DNA of 64,000 nt from Nitrogeniibacter mangrovi (GTDB lineage Bacteria; Pseudomonadota; Gammaproteobacteria; Burkholderiales; Rhodocyclaceae). The notes under the pieces were generated by a model, which made no database searches, was not told the DNA's origin, and was given only the letters and a program-made list of their open reading frames with translations. The stretch is from NCBI RefSeq assembly GCF_010983895.1, contig NZ_CP048836.1, positions 186,001 through 250,000 of the forward strand. The letters run 5' to 3'. The position numbers and the translations under genes were made by a program. Below are positions 47,332 through 56,137 of this stretch, in pieces (positions within the stretch are counted from its first letter, which is position 1; every line of letters starts with the position of its first letter).

Positions 47332-47934
47332 ATGGCAAGAATGAAATTCCTGTGCGATGCCGAGCGATGCATCGAGTGCAATGGCTGCGTGACGGCCTGC
47401 AAGAACGAGAACGACGTGCCCTGGGGCATCCAGCGCCGTCGTGTGGTGACCATCAACGACGGGGTCGAAGGCGAGGAGAAATCCCTGTCGGTGGCCTGCA
47501 TGCACTGCTCCGACGCGCCGTGCATGGCGGTGTGCCCGGTGGACTGCTTCTACCGCACCGAGGATGGCGTGGTGCTCCATGACAAGGACGCCTGCATCGG
47601 CTGCGGCTACTGCTTCTACGCCTGTCCGTTCGGTGCGCCGCAGTTCCCCCAGGAAGGGGCGTTCGGCCAGCGCGGCAAGATGGACAAATGCACCTTCTGC
47701 GCCGGCGGGCCGGAGCCCGACGGCTCCGAGGCCGAATACAAGAAGTACGGCGGCAATCGCCTGGCCGAAGGCAAGCTGCCCCTGTGCGCCGAGATGTGCT
47801 CCACCAAGGCGCTGCTCGGCGGCGACGGTCAGACCATTTCCGAAATCTTCCGTGAGCGCGTGGTGCGGCGAGGCGGTTCCGGTGCCGAGCTCATCGGCTG
47901 GGACACCGCCTACGGCAAGGGAGGGCAGTCATGA
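47332..47934 (+). CDS. fdhB: Formate dehydrogenase iron-sulfur (beta) subunit
   Basis: A 200-residue ferredoxin-like subunit with four cysteine groups (CIECNGCVTAC, CMHCSDAPCMAVC, CIGCGYCFYACPFG, CTFC ... CAEMC), expected to carry four 4Fe-4S clusters. It wires the alpha subunit to the haem b gamma subunit. An AGGAGG site precedes the ATG. Its last codons overlap the start of the small lipoprotein gene by 4 bp. Confidence 0.94.
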   Translation: MARMKFLCDAERCIECNGCVTACKNENDVPWGIQRRRVVTINDGVEGEEKSLSVACMHCSDAPCMAVCPVDCFYRTEDGVVLHDKDACIGCGYCFYACPFGAPQFPQEGAFGQRGKMDKCTFCAGGPEPDGSEAEYKKYGGNRLAEGKLPLCAEMCSTKALLGGDGQTISEIFRERVVRRGGSGAELIGWDTAYGKGGQS

Positions 47935-48152
47935 ACGCGATCAAGTGGATGGGGGCCGTGCTGGCCCTGGCCGTGCTGACGGCCTGCTCGGAGCAGCCGC
48001 AGGTGGTCGAGTACAAGGCCGGCACCTACTCGGGCAAGCCCGACACCCGGCCCTACGACTCGGCCATGTACCAGGGCGACAAGGCCACGTACGAGAGCGA
48101 CATGCGGGCCCGGACCCACAAGCAGACCGAGATCGGTCGCATGGCGAAGTGA
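47931..48152 (+). CDS. Small lipoprotein in the FDH operon
   Basis: A 73-residue lipoprotein with lipobox LTAC (Cys19) and a charged, Tyr-rich mature part (YKAGTYSGKPDTRPYDS). It is inserted between the FDH beta and gamma genes with a 4-bp overlap on the left and 10 bp on the right, so it is surely cotranslated. The sequence resembles small proteins in other betaproteobacterial FDH operons; no function is known. Confidence 0.8.
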   Translation: MNAIKWMGAVLALAVLTACSEQPQVVEYKAGTYSGKPDTRPYDSAMYQGDKATYESDMRARTHKQTEIGRMAK

Positions 48153-48162
48153 GGAGGTGGCC

Positions 48163-49182
48163 ATGAACGGACGCATCTTCATGACGCTCAGGGCGATGCT
48201 GCTCGCCTGCGCCCTCGGGCTGGGGCTGGCCACGGTGCCGGCGCTGGCCGAGCAGAGCGGGCAGGCGGCGGCCACCGAGCGCCACAACAATGTCGAGGTC
48301 TTTCGCGAGATCCGTCGCGGCGAAAACCAGTCCATCACCTTCCAGGCACCGGCCGACCGCCGCCTGATCCAGTCGGAGGGCGAGACCTGGCGCCAGTGGC
48401 GCAACGGGCCGATCACCTTCTACGGCGGCTGGGCTCTGGCGCTCATGTTCGTGGCGCTGGTGCTGTTCTATGCCATTCGCGGCAAGATCAAGCTCGAGGA
48501 GGCACCCACCGGGCGCAAGATCGCCCGCTTCAGCCTGGTCGAACGCACCGCCCACTGGAGCGTCGCGATCTGTTTCGTGATCCTCGGGCTCACCGGGCTG
48601 ACCCTGCTGTTCGGCAAACACCTGGTGGTGCCGCTGATCGGCTACAGCGCGTTCTCGTGGCTGGCGGTCATCGCCAAGAACCTGCACAACTTCATCGGCC
48701 CGCTGTTCTTCGTCTCCATCGTCCTGTTCGCCCTCATGTTCGTGCGCGACAACGTGTGGCAGCCGATCGATGCCCTGTGGATCCGCAAGGCCGGCGGCCT
48801 GCTCTCCGGCGAGCATGTGCCCTCGTGGCGCTTCAACTTCGGCGAGAAGACCTGGTTCTGGCTCGGGGTGGTGTTCCTCGGCCTGCTGGTGAGCATCACC
48901 GGGCTGGTCATGGACTTCCCCGGCAACGGCCAGACCCGCCAGAACATGCAGCTGGCGCACATCCTCCACGCCTCCGGCGCGCTGCTCTTCCTCACCCTGT
49001 CGCTGGCCCACATCTACATCGGCACGGTGGGCATGGAAGGCGCCCTCGAAGGCATGAAGACCGGCTACGTGGACGAGACCTGGGCGAAGGAGCACCACGA
49101 ATACTGGTACCGGGAGGCCAAGGGCAAGGCGCCGTCGGCCCAGGGCGGTATTGCCCAGGGCAGCGCGTCACCCGCCCGATGA
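48163..49182 (+). CDS. fdhC: Formate dehydrogenase cytochrome b (gamma) subunit
   Basis: A 339-residue membrane subunit with an N-terminal hydrophobic leader and four further helices. Haem-ligand histidines are expected in RTAHWSVAICF, KNLHNFIGPLFF and LAHILHASGAL/LSLAHIYIG. It transfers electrons from the beta subunit to quinone. The ATG at 48163 follows a GGAGG site; the GTG at 48157 overlaps that site and is rejected. It is the last gene of the structural operon. Confidence 0.93.
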   Translation: MNGRIFMTLRAMLLACALGLGLATVPALAEQSGQAAATERHNNVEVFREIRRGENQSITFQAPADRRLIQSEGETWRQWRNGPITFYGGWALALMFVALVLFYAIRGKIKLEEAPTGRKIARFSLVERTAHWSVAICFVILGLTGLTLLFGKHLVVPLIGYSAFSWLAVIAKNLHNFIGPLFFVSIVLFALMFVRDNVWQPIDALWIRKAGGLLSGEHVPSWRFNFGEKTWFWLGVVFLGLLVSITGLVMDFPGNGQTRQNMQLAHILHASGALLFLTLSLAHIYIGTVGMEGALEGMKTGYVDETWAKEHHEYWYREAKGKAPSAQGGIAQGSASPAR

Positions 49183-49217
49183 CGGCGGACACGCCGCCCG
49201 CGGGCGACGTGTCCGGC

Positions 49218-49808
49218 TCATGATCTGCGATGCGTGGCGAGTTCTTCCGGGGTGTTGATGTTGGCGAAGGCCTCCGGGCAGTCGTCGAAGTCGACGATCG
49301 CATGGGCGCAGCCGAACACCCAGCGGTCGATCTTGCGCTCGCCCGACGCCAGGAAGGCCGCCAGCGCGTCGGCCACGGTCGTGCGCGCGAGCAGGAACAC
49401 CGGCTGGTTGAAGCCGCCGGCCCGCGCCATCGCCACCTCGGCGCCCGCGGCCTCGGCCCCCGCCCGCAGGCGCGCCACCAGATCGGTGGGGACGAAGGGC
49501 GAATCGCACGGGCAGGTCACCACCCAGGCGTCCTCGCCGGCCGCCCGATGCAGCCCGGCGTCCAATCCGGCCAGTGGACCGGCATAGCCTTCGAGCCGGT
49601 CGGAGACGACCGGCAGGCCGAAGGCGGCATAGGTGTCCGCGTTGCGGTTGGCGTTGATGAGCAGCCGGTCCACCTGCGGCGCGAAGCGTTCGATCACGTG
49701 GGCTACCATGGGCCGGCCGTCGAGCGCGACCAGGCCCTTGTCCGCCCCGCCCATGCGACGGCCCATGCCGCCGGCGAGAATCAGTCCGATCACCGGTGTC
49801 TGGCTCAT
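49218..49808 (-). CDS. mobA: Molybdenum cofactor guanylyltransferase MobA
   Basis: A 196-residue nucleotidyltransferase with the N-terminal GTP-binding signature LAGGMGRRMGGADKGL and the acidic CPCDSPFVP segment. It adds GMP to molybdopterin to make MGD, the cofactor of the FDH alpha subunit encoded next door. Its start overlaps the fdhD stop by 4 bp. Confidence 0.94.
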   Translation of the reverse strand: MSQTPVIGLILAGGMGRRMGGADKGLVALDGRPMVAHVIERFAPQVDRLLINANRNADTYAAFGLPVVSDRLEGYAGPLAGLDAGLHRAAGEDAWVVTCPCDSPFVPTDLVARLRAGAEAAGAEVAMARAGGFNQPVFLLARTTVADALAAFLASGERKIDRWVFGCAHAIVDFDDCPEAFANINTPEELATHRRS

Positions 49809-50668
49809 GCGCCTCTCGTGATGCGTTCAGGATGGGAATAGACCAGATGACGACCGACCCGCGCGCGGCACACCAGCGTCACCCCCATCTCCTGCGCCAT
49901 GGCCAGGCCCATCTGGGTCAGGCCGGAGCGGGAGACCAGGAAGGGCACGCGCATCTGCACCGCCTTCATCACCATCTCGGAGGTCAGCCGGCCGGTGGTG
50001 TAGAAGATCTTGTCCGGGCCGGTTTCCTCGTCCAGCCACATGAAGCCGCTGATCGCGTCCACTGCGTTGTGCCGGCCCACATCCTCCACATGGTAGAGCA
50101 GCGGCGCCTCGTCGGTGTTGCGCAGCAGGGCGCAGCCATGCACCGAGCCGGAGCGCTTGTAGATCGTGTCCAGCGCCAGGATGCGGCCCAGCGCCGCGTC
50201 CAGCGTCTCCACCGACACCGTGGCGTCGCTGTGGATGGGTTCGAGGGTGTCGAGCCAGTCGCCGAACATGGTGCCCTGGCCGCAGCCGGTGGTGATCGTG
50301 CGCTTGGCCGTCAGGGTGGCCACGTCCACGCCGCTGCGGGTGGCAACGGCGCAGGCGCCGGTGGCCCAGTCCACATGCACCGCGGCCAGCTCGGCCAGGT
50401 CGTTGACCAGCCGCTGATTGCGCAGATAGCCCATCACCAGCGCTTCCGGCGCCTGGCCCAGGGTCATCAGCGTGACCACCTCCTGCTTGTCCAGATACAC
50501 CGTCAGCGCATGCTCGCCCGGCACCTCCACCGCGCGGGTCTGGCCGTCGTGGGCGATGACCGTGGTGGTCTGGGTGGCCGGGCGTCGGGCGCGAGTGATC
50601 GACAGGATCGGGGCGTCGGGCGTCTCGCCCAGCGGGATGTCGAATACGGCCTCGGTGTCGGTCGGCAT
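49805..50668 (-). CDS. fdhD: Formate dehydrogenase accessory sulfurtransferase FdhD
   Basis: A 287-residue FdhD protein. It has EHALTVYLDKQEVVTLMTL near the start, the active-site region TITTGCGQGTMFG (a single cysteine here, where E. coli has CxxC) and the conserved VEDVGRHNAVDAISG. It moves sulfur from IscS to the molybdenum cofactor so that FDH becomes active. A GTG at 50695 would add nine residues; neither start has a convincing ribosome binding site. Cotranscribed with mobA. Confidence 0.9.
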   Translation of the reverse strand: MPTDTEAVFDIPLGETPDAPILSITRARRPATQTTTVIAHDGQTRAVEVPGEHALTVYLDKQEVVTLMTLGQAPEALVMGYLRNQRLVNDLAELAAVHVDWATGACAVATRSGVDVATLTAKRTITTGCGQGTMFGDWLDTLEPIHSDATVSVETLDAALGRILALDTIYKRSGSVHGCALLRNTDEAPLLYHVEDVGRHNAVDAISGFMWLDEETGPDKIFYTTGRLTSEMVMKAVQMRVPFLVSRSGLTQMGLAMAQEMGVTLVCRARVGRHLVYSHPERITRGA

Positions 50669-50787
50669 GGGCTCGATGGGCTCGGCGGCGGGCACGAATC
50701 GCGAAGCGGTGCCTCTAATGATGAACGATGCGCCATTTTAGCCCGGAATGCCCCTGCGCACGGGCTCAGAACGCCAGGGAGAACCCA

Positions 50788-51273
50788 ATGAACACAGGCA
50801 CTGCGCCGTCTCCACCGCCCATGCAGTTGTCGGTCTGCTTCGCCCGCGAGGCGGTCCCCGACAATCGCTGGATCACCCATCGCTGGTCCCTGGTCGGCAT
50901 GCATGTCGGCAGCGCGCCGCCGCCGCTGGAGAACCAGGTCGTCGTCTCCGGGCTCACCCTCACCCTGCACGGGGAGGAGGCCGACGGCTACTACATGAAC
51001 GTCACCGCCGACGAACCCTCGCTGTTCTTCATGGTGCGCCCCAGCGACGACAGCGATCCCGACAGCGCGCCCACCGTCATCGAGGTCAGCGCCAACTTCT
51101 ACGAAGCCTCGCGCTGGATGGATTCGGGCGAGGCCGTCGAGCGTCTGCCCCTGCCCGCCGACTGGGCCCGCGCCATCGAGGCCTTCGCCCGCGACCACTA
51201 CAAAGCCCCCGAAAAGAAAGCCCGCAAACGCTACGCCCGCACCGGAGACCACCATGGCCGACCCGGACACTGA
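50788..51273 (+). CDS. DUF3305 domain protein
   Basis: A 161-residue protein of the DUF3305 family (WSLVGMHVG, LTLHGEEADGYYMNVTADEPSLFFMVR). The family is tied to formate dehydrogenase clusters, usually with DUF3306; function unknown. The C-terminus is highly basic. The ATG at 50788 has an AGGGAGA site. It overlaps the next gene by 20 bp and diverges from fdhD. Confidence 0.85.
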   Translation: MNTGTAPSPPPMQLSVCFAREAVPDNRWITHRWSLVGMHVGSAPPPLENQVVVSGLTLTLHGEEADGYYMNVTADEPSLFFMVRPSDDSDPDSAPTVIEVSANFYEASRWMDSGEAVERLPLPADWARAIEAFARDHYKAPEKKARKRYARTGDHHGRPGH

Positions 51274-51817
51274 CGCCACCCACACCCCCGCCGCCGAGGA
51301 CGCCGGCTTCCTGCGCCGCTGGTCACAGCGCAAGCATGCCGTCGCCCGCGGCGAAGCGCCGGTCGAACCGCCGGTGACGCCGCCGGCCGCCCCGCCGGTA
51401 CAGGACGACACCCCACTCCCCGACCCCGCCACGCTCACCCTCGCCGACGACTTCTCCGCCTTCCTCGGCGAGCAGGTGTCTCCCGCGCTCAAGCGCAAGG
51501 CCATGCAGCACCTGTTCAGCCATGCGGTGTTCAACGAAGTGGACGGCCTCGACGTCTACATGGAGGACTTCAACGCGGTCCCCAATCTCGACAGCGCCTC
51601 CCTGGCACTCGCCAGACACGCCCGGGCCGTGCTGGAACCGGCAACGGGTGAAGAGAATGCGGACGACGAGGCGAGCGCGGCGGACGAAACGCCGGTGGTT
51701 ACCGATGCCGGGACCGAGGCTCGTGACACCACGCCCCCGGTGAGCGGCGATTCGGAAGATCGCGCGGCCCCGGAGACTCCGGCAGCAGGCGAAGACGGCC
51801 GCCCCGAATCCGTTTGA
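51254..51817 (+). CDS. DUF3306 domain protein
   Basis: A 187-residue protein of the DUF3306 family: FLRRWSQRKHAV near the start and the core DDFSAFLGEQVSPALKRKAM followed by DGLDVYMEDF. The last 70 residues are acidic, low-complexity and Pro/Glu/Asp-rich. Together with DUF3305 it accompanies FDH operons, suggesting an assembly or stability role that is not defined. Confidence 0.85.
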   Translation: MADPDTDATHTPAAEDAGFLRRWSQRKHAVARGEAPVEPPVTPPAAPPVQDDTPLPDPATLTLADDFSAFLGEQVSPALKRKAMQHLFSHAVFNEVDGLDVYMEDFNAVPNLDSASLALARHARAVLEPATGEENADDEASAADETPVVTDAGTEARDTTPPVSGDSEDRAAPETPAAGEDGRPESV

Positions 51818-51966
51818 GACGGTCGTGTCGGGGTGCGGTCGTACGCGGCGTCTTGCACATGCGCTCATTCAAGTGACGCTCCAGGGCATCCGTTGACGAC
51901 CCTATCTTGCCGGCATGGTGTCAAGGCACACGGCGGGCGATGTTGCTCTATGACTTTGGTGCTAGG

Positions 51967-53049
51967 ATGGCGGTGAATGGAACAGTGGTGATGGACGCGA
52001 TAATCGATACCCCGACGTTGGTGCGATCAGGCGTGGTGGGCGCAAGCGACCAGCCCTTGATCGACGGGCTGCTCGCGCAGATCGCCGTGGTCGATCATGG
52101 CGGTGAGATTGTCGCGGTGAATCGTGCCTGGCGCGAGTTTGCTCTGGCCAACGGGGGCTCGCCCGACAAGTTCGGGATTGGGTGCAATTACCTGGAGATC
52201 CTCGCCGCCGTCGTGGCCTGCGGCGATGATGCGTCCGCCGACCAGGATCTGGCCTACGCCACGCTGGCCGCCGCCGGGTTGCGGGCGGTGCTCGACGGGC
52301 GCAACCCGAGATTTCGCATGGAATACCCGTGCGACACCGCGACCGAACGGCGCTGGTTCATGCTCACCATCACTCCGGTGGCAGCGCCACAGGGTCTGGG
52401 CGCCATCGTGGCCCACGAAGAACTGACCGCCCTGCGCCTGGCGCGGGACGAGAATCTGCGCCACGCCGCGCAGCTGAACAAGGCATTCACCGACATGGTC
52501 GAGGCGGTCGCCCTGTTCGTCGAGAAGCGCGACCCGTACACCGCCGGCCACCAGCAGCAGGTGTCGGCCCTGTGCGATGTGATCGGTCAGGGCATGGGGC
52601 TCGATGAAGACCGTCGCCAGGGGCTGGTACTCGGGGCCAGCATCCACGACATCGGCAAGATCTCGGTGCCGGCCGAGATCCTGACCCGCCCCGGCCGCCT
52701 CAGCGATCCTGAGATGGCGATCATCCGGACGCATCCCGAGACCGGTTTCGAGATCCTCCACGGTATCTGCTTTCCCTGGCCCCTGGCCGACATGATCCGG
52801 CAACACCATGAACGGCTCGACGGCTCGGGATATCCGTTCGGTCTGACGGGTGACGCGATCTGCCTTGAAGCGCGCATCATTGCCGTGGCCGATGTGTTCG
52901 ACGCCATCAGCTCCCATCGGCCTTACCGGCCGGCGCACGGTCATGAGGCGGCGCTGGCCGAGCTCTCGGCCGGCCGGGGCAGCCGCTACGACGCCTCGGT
53001 CGTCGACGCCTTCATGGCGAGCTGGCAGGCAGGTCGACTCCCGGTTTGA
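51967..53049 (+). CDS. PAS-HD-GYP cyclic-di-GMP phosphodiesterase-like protein
   Basis: About 360 residues: a PAS-like sensor (LLAQIAVVDHGGEIVAVNRAW) then an HD-GYP domain. The catalytic pattern includes KRDPYTAGHQQQV, HDIGK and HHERLDGSGYP, matching HxnHDxGKxnHHExxDGxGYP, so hydrolysis of c-di-GMP is expected. The start is uncertain: the frame is open from 51907 (TTG), with ATGs at 51940, 51967 and 51991, none having a strong ribosome binding site. Confidence 0.85.
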   Translation: MAVNGTVVMDAIIDTPTLVRSGVVGASDQPLIDGLLAQIAVVDHGGEIVAVNRAWREFALANGGSPDKFGIGCNYLEILAAVVACGDDASADQDLAYATLAAAGLRAVLDGRNPRFRMEYPCDTATERRWFMLTITPVAAPQGLGAIVAHEELTALRLARDENLRHAAQLNKAFTDMVEAVALFVEKRDPYTAGHQQQVSALCDVIGQGMGLDEDRRQGLVLGASIHDIGKISVPAEILTRPGRLSDPEMAIIRTHPETGFEILHGICFPWPLADMIRQHHERLDGSGYPFGLTGDAICLEARIIAVADVFDAISSHRPYRPAHGHEAALAELSAGRGSRYDASVVDAFMASWQAGRLPV

Positions 53050-53069
53050 AGGCCGCGCTGGCGACCGGC

Positions 53070-54869
53070 CTACTGACGGGTCGGCGGCAGCGCAAACACC
53101 ACCAGCGCGCCGCCGCCCTTGAAACCGAACAATGAGTTGCCGCCGGCCGCGACCGCCACGTACTGAACCCCGTTCACCTCGAAGCTCACCGGCGGCGCGT
53201 TGACGCCCGCGCCGCACTGGAAGCGCCACAGCGGTGCGCCGGTGTCGGCGTCGTAGGCGTTCAGGTAGCCGTCGCCGTCGCCCATGAAGACGAGGCCGCC
53301 GGCGGTGGCGAGGACGCCGCCGACCAGGGGCTTGTCGGTCTTGCGCTGCCAGCGGATCTTGCCGCCCTCGCGGGTGGCAATGGCGGTGAGGGTGCCCCAG
53401 TTGGGTTCGTCGATGGGTTTGAGTTCGGTGTAGCGCAGCGGCGTGCCGTCCTTGCCCTGGATATCCTTGACGGTGTAGCGGATGGGGATGTGGGAGGCGG
53501 CGACGTAGGCGAGGCCGCTGGCCGGGTCGTAGGCCACCGGCGACCAGTTGGCGCCGCCGACCGCGCCCGGTGTCACCCGCGTGCCCTCGGCGCTGGGCGG
53601 TGCGAACAGGTTTTCCTGCGGGACGAAGGCCTCGGACTTGAACAGCAGCTGGCCGGTGTTGCGGTCGTGGGCGTAGAACCAGCCGACCTTGGAGGCCTGG
53701 CCGACGGCGGCGACGGGGCCGTCGGCCGTGGGCAGGTCGAAGAGCACCGGCGGGCTGGCCACGTCGTAGCCCCATAGGTCGTGCGGCACCTGCTGGTAGT
53801 ACCACTTGAGCTTCCCGGAATCGAGGTCCAGGGCCGCCAGCGACATGGTGTACAGGTTGTCGCCCGGGCGCGAGCTGTCGTCCATCTGCGGCGACGGGTT
53901 GCCGATGCCGACGAACAGGGTGCGGGTGTCGGCGTCGTAGGCGGGCGTGGTCCACGCGGAGCCGCCGCCGTGCTTGGCGGCGTCGGGGAATCGGGCCAGG
54001 GCGGCCTGCTCCCGTGCGATGTTGCGGGGCAGGGGCACGCCGTCCGGGGTGGTGGGGCGGAACTGGCCCTCCCAGCCGGTGGCGGGCACGGTGTCGAACT
54101 GCCACACGCGTCGGCCGGTGCGGGCGTCGAAGGCGGCGTAGAAGCCGGGGCGGCCGTAGCTGCCGGCAAAGCCGACCACGGCGCCCACCGGCGCGCCGGC
54201 GGTTTCGGCTTCCAGATGCAGGCCGTAGCCGACGCCGGTGATGCCGACGATGACCTTGCCGTCCACCACCAATGGGGCCATGTTGGCGCCCACGCCGGTG
54301 GTGCCGGTGGCCGCCTGGGCGCGCATGGCGTTGCCCTCGTCGAGGTCGCTGGCGGCCTCGGTCGGCCCGCCGTCGGTGGCCAGGGCGACGTCCCACACCG
54401 GCTTGCCGGTGGCGGCGTCGAGGGCGACGAGGCGGGCGTCCACGGTGGCGATGAAGACCTTCCCGTAGGCGACCGCCACGCCCCGGTTGGCCGGCCCGCA
54501 GCACATCGTCTTCGTCCGGCGCACATGGGTGTAGCGCCACAGCTCGCGACCGCTGACCGCGTCGATGGCGGCGACATGGTCGAAGGGCATGGACAGGTAG
54601 ATGACGCCATCGACCACCACCGGCGTGGCCTGGAACGAGGCCTTGGCGCCGGTCTGGTAGATCCAGCGCGGCACCAGGCGGGCGACCGTGTCGCGGTTGA
54701 TCTGGGTGAGCGCCGAGAAGCGCTGGTTGCTGTAGTCGTGGCCGTAGGTCAGCCAGTCGCCCGCGTCCTGTCGGGCGGTGGCCAGGCGCGCATCGTCGAC
54801 CGGCGCGGCGGACGCGACCGAGGCGACGCCGATGGCGGCCACGGCCATCCACAGGGCAAAACGGGGCAT
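53070..54869 (-). CDS. PQQ-dependent (quinoprotein) dehydrogenase
   Basis: A 599-residue periplasmic quinoprotein with a signal peptide (1-21) and an eight-bladed propeller built from W-motifs such as AIDAVSGRELWRY and ALDAATGKPVWDV. The vicinal Cys123-Cys124 (TMCCGPANRG) forms the disulfide ring over PQQ, and PHDLWGYD carries the catalytic-type aspartate. There is no haem c domain, so it resembles methanol/ethanol-dehydrogenase-type enzymes needing a separate cytochrome. The substrate is probably an alcohol, but no partner cytochrome or pqq genes are visible here. Confidence 0.88.
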   Translation of the reverse strand: MPRFALWMAVAAIGVASVASAAPVDDARLATARQDAGDWLTYGHDYSNQRFSALTQINRDTVARLVPRWIYQTGAKASFQATPVVVDGVIYLSMPFDHVAAIDAVSGRELWRYTHVRRTKTMCCGPANRGVAVAYGKVFIATVDARLVALDAATGKPVWDVALATDGGPTEAASDLDEGNAMRAQAATGTTGVGANMAPLVVDGKVIVGITGVGYGLHLEAETAGAPVGAVVGFAGSYGRPGFYAAFDARTGRRVWQFDTVPATGWEGQFRPTTPDGVPLPRNIAREQAALARFPDAAKHGGGSAWTTPAYDADTRTLFVGIGNPSPQMDDSSRPGDNLYTMSLAALDLDSGKLKWYYQQVPHDLWGYDVASPPVLFDLPTADGPVAAVGQASKVGWFYAHDRNTGQLLFKSEAFVPQENLFAPPSAEGTRVTPGAVGGANWSPVAYDPASGLAYVAASHIPIRYTVKDIQGKDGTPLRYTELKPIDEPNWGTLTAIATREGGKIRWQRKTDKPLVGGVLATAGGLVFMGDGDGYLNAYDADTGAPLWRFQCGAGVNAPPVSFEVNGVQYVAVAAGGNSLFGFKGGGALVVFALPPTRQ

Positions 54870-55065
54870 GATGTTCTCCGCAAGGGGCAGGGTCGGGCCT
54901 CCACATTACGCGTGACTCGCGAGCGGTCGGCAGGGGAATTTGCCCGACGAACACGGTCCGCTTGCCCGAGTCGGACAAAAGCGGCCGTCCGCTGTCGAAA
55001 ACCGGCGTACGCGGTCGACCATGAAGTGCCCCTCCCGGCAAAACCCCTCAACAGGAGACACCCCC

Positions 55066-55515
55066 ATGCCCAACACCGTACAACTTCACCGCGTCCTGCG
55101 TGCCACACCCGAGCGCGTGTATCGGGCCTTCACCGATCCGGATGCGATGGTCAAGTGGATGCCGCCCCACGGCTTCACCGGCAAGATGCATCACATGGAT
55201 CTGCGCGTGGGCGGCGCGTACAAGATGTCGTTCACCAACTTCAACACCGGCAGCAGCCATTCGTTTGGCGGCACGTATGTGGAGCTGGTGCCCAACGAGC
55301 GCCTGGTCTATACGGACCGGTTCGACGATCCGAACCTGCCGGGCGAGATCCGGGTGACGGTCACGCTGGCGCCGGTGATGTGCGGCACGGCGCTGAATGT
55401 CACCCAGGCCGACCTGCCCGACGCGATTCCGGTCGAGTTCTGCTACCTCGGCTGGCAGGAATCGCTCGAACTGCTGACCAAGCTGGTGGAGCCGGAGATT
55501 CCCGACGCGCCCTGA
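55066..55515 (+). CDS. SRPBCC (AHSA1-like) family protein
   Basis: A 149-residue helix-grip protein of the AHSA1/SRPBCC type (RVLRATPERVYRAFTDPDAM and the C-terminal GWQESLELLTKLVEPE helix). Members bind hydrophobic ligands; the ligand here is unknown. An ACAGGAG site precedes the ATG at 55066. It diverges from the PQQ dehydrogenase across 196 bp that show nothing else recognisable. Confidence 0.88.
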   Translation: MPNTVQLHRVLRATPERVYRAFTDPDAMVKWMPPHGFTGKMHHMDLRVGGAYKMSFTNFNTGSSHSFGGTYVELVPNERLVYTDRFDDPNLPGEIRVTVTLAPVMCGTALNVTQADLPDAIPVEFCYLGWQESLELLTKLVEPEIPDAP

Positions 55516-55531
55516 GGCGGGCGCGGCTCGG

Positions 55532-56029
55532 TCAGCTCAGCCCGGCGGCGTCGAGGCCGTAGCGCTTATCCAGCGTGCCGGGCACGGAGCGAAAGGCGAC
55601 GTTGATGCGATTCCAGCCATTGATGGCCATGATGCGGTAGGTCAGGGCGGTCAGCGCCCGGGCGTCGAACTGCTCGCGCACCGTGTCGAACAGGGCATCG
55701 TCGACCCCGGTCGGTGCCAGCTGGGTGAGCGCTTCGGTCCAGGCGAGGGCGGCGCGCTCGGGTAGCGTGAACAGCGGCGACTCGCGCCAGATGGCCACAT
55801 GGTGCAGGCGCAGCTCGCGCTCGCCATGCATGCGCGCCTGCTTGACATGCATGTCGAGGCAGAAGGCGCAGCCGTTCAGTTGCGAGGCGCGGATGTCGAC
55901 CAGATGGCTGATGCCGGCGTCGATGTCGCCGTCCGCGGCGACGGCGAGGCTGAAGTCGAGGAATTTCTGGAACAGGGCGGGAGATTGCCGGGCGTAGTCG
56001 ATGCGCGCCGGGCGGTGTTGATCGCTCAT
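55532..56029 (-). CDS. Carboxymuconolactone decarboxylase/AhpD-like protein (ECF41 partner)
   Basis: A 165-residue alkylhydroperoxidase-like protein with the redox pair and histidine NGCAFCLDMHVKQAR (CxxC...H). Proteins of this family are the conserved neighbours and targets of ECF41 sigma factors. The gene is preceded by a perfect ECF41-type promoter (56091-56117), and the sigma gene lies just upstream on the same strand. The natural substrate is unknown. Confidence 0.9.
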   Translation of the reverse strand: MSDQHRPARIDYARQSPALFQKFLDFSLAVAADGDIDAGISHLVDIRASQLNGCAFCLDMHVKQARMHGERELRLHHVAIWRESPLFTLPERAALAWTEALTQLAPTGVDDALFDTVREQFDARALTALTYRIMAINGWNRINVAFRSVPGTLDKRYGLDAAGLS

Positions 56030-56090
56030 GGGGGTATTCCCTTGTGGTGGTTCGAGACTGTGCCGACCGATCGACCGGTCACCCCCTGAA

Positions 56091-56117
56091 GACGACATGG
56101 CCGTGCGCGATGTGACA
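56091..56117 (-). promoter_or_regulatory. ECF41-type promoter of the AhpD-like gene
   Basis: On the minus strand TGTCACA (56117-56111), 16 bp, then CGTC (56094-56091) equals the published ECF41 consensus. The start codon is 62 bp downstream. Confidence 0.85.
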
Positions 56118-56137
56118 TGGCGTTGGCGATCGCGCGA

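Noticed and set aside
44381-47338. A 985-codon minus-strand frame opposite fdhA
   Set aside because: Antisense shadow of the formate dehydrogenase alpha gene.
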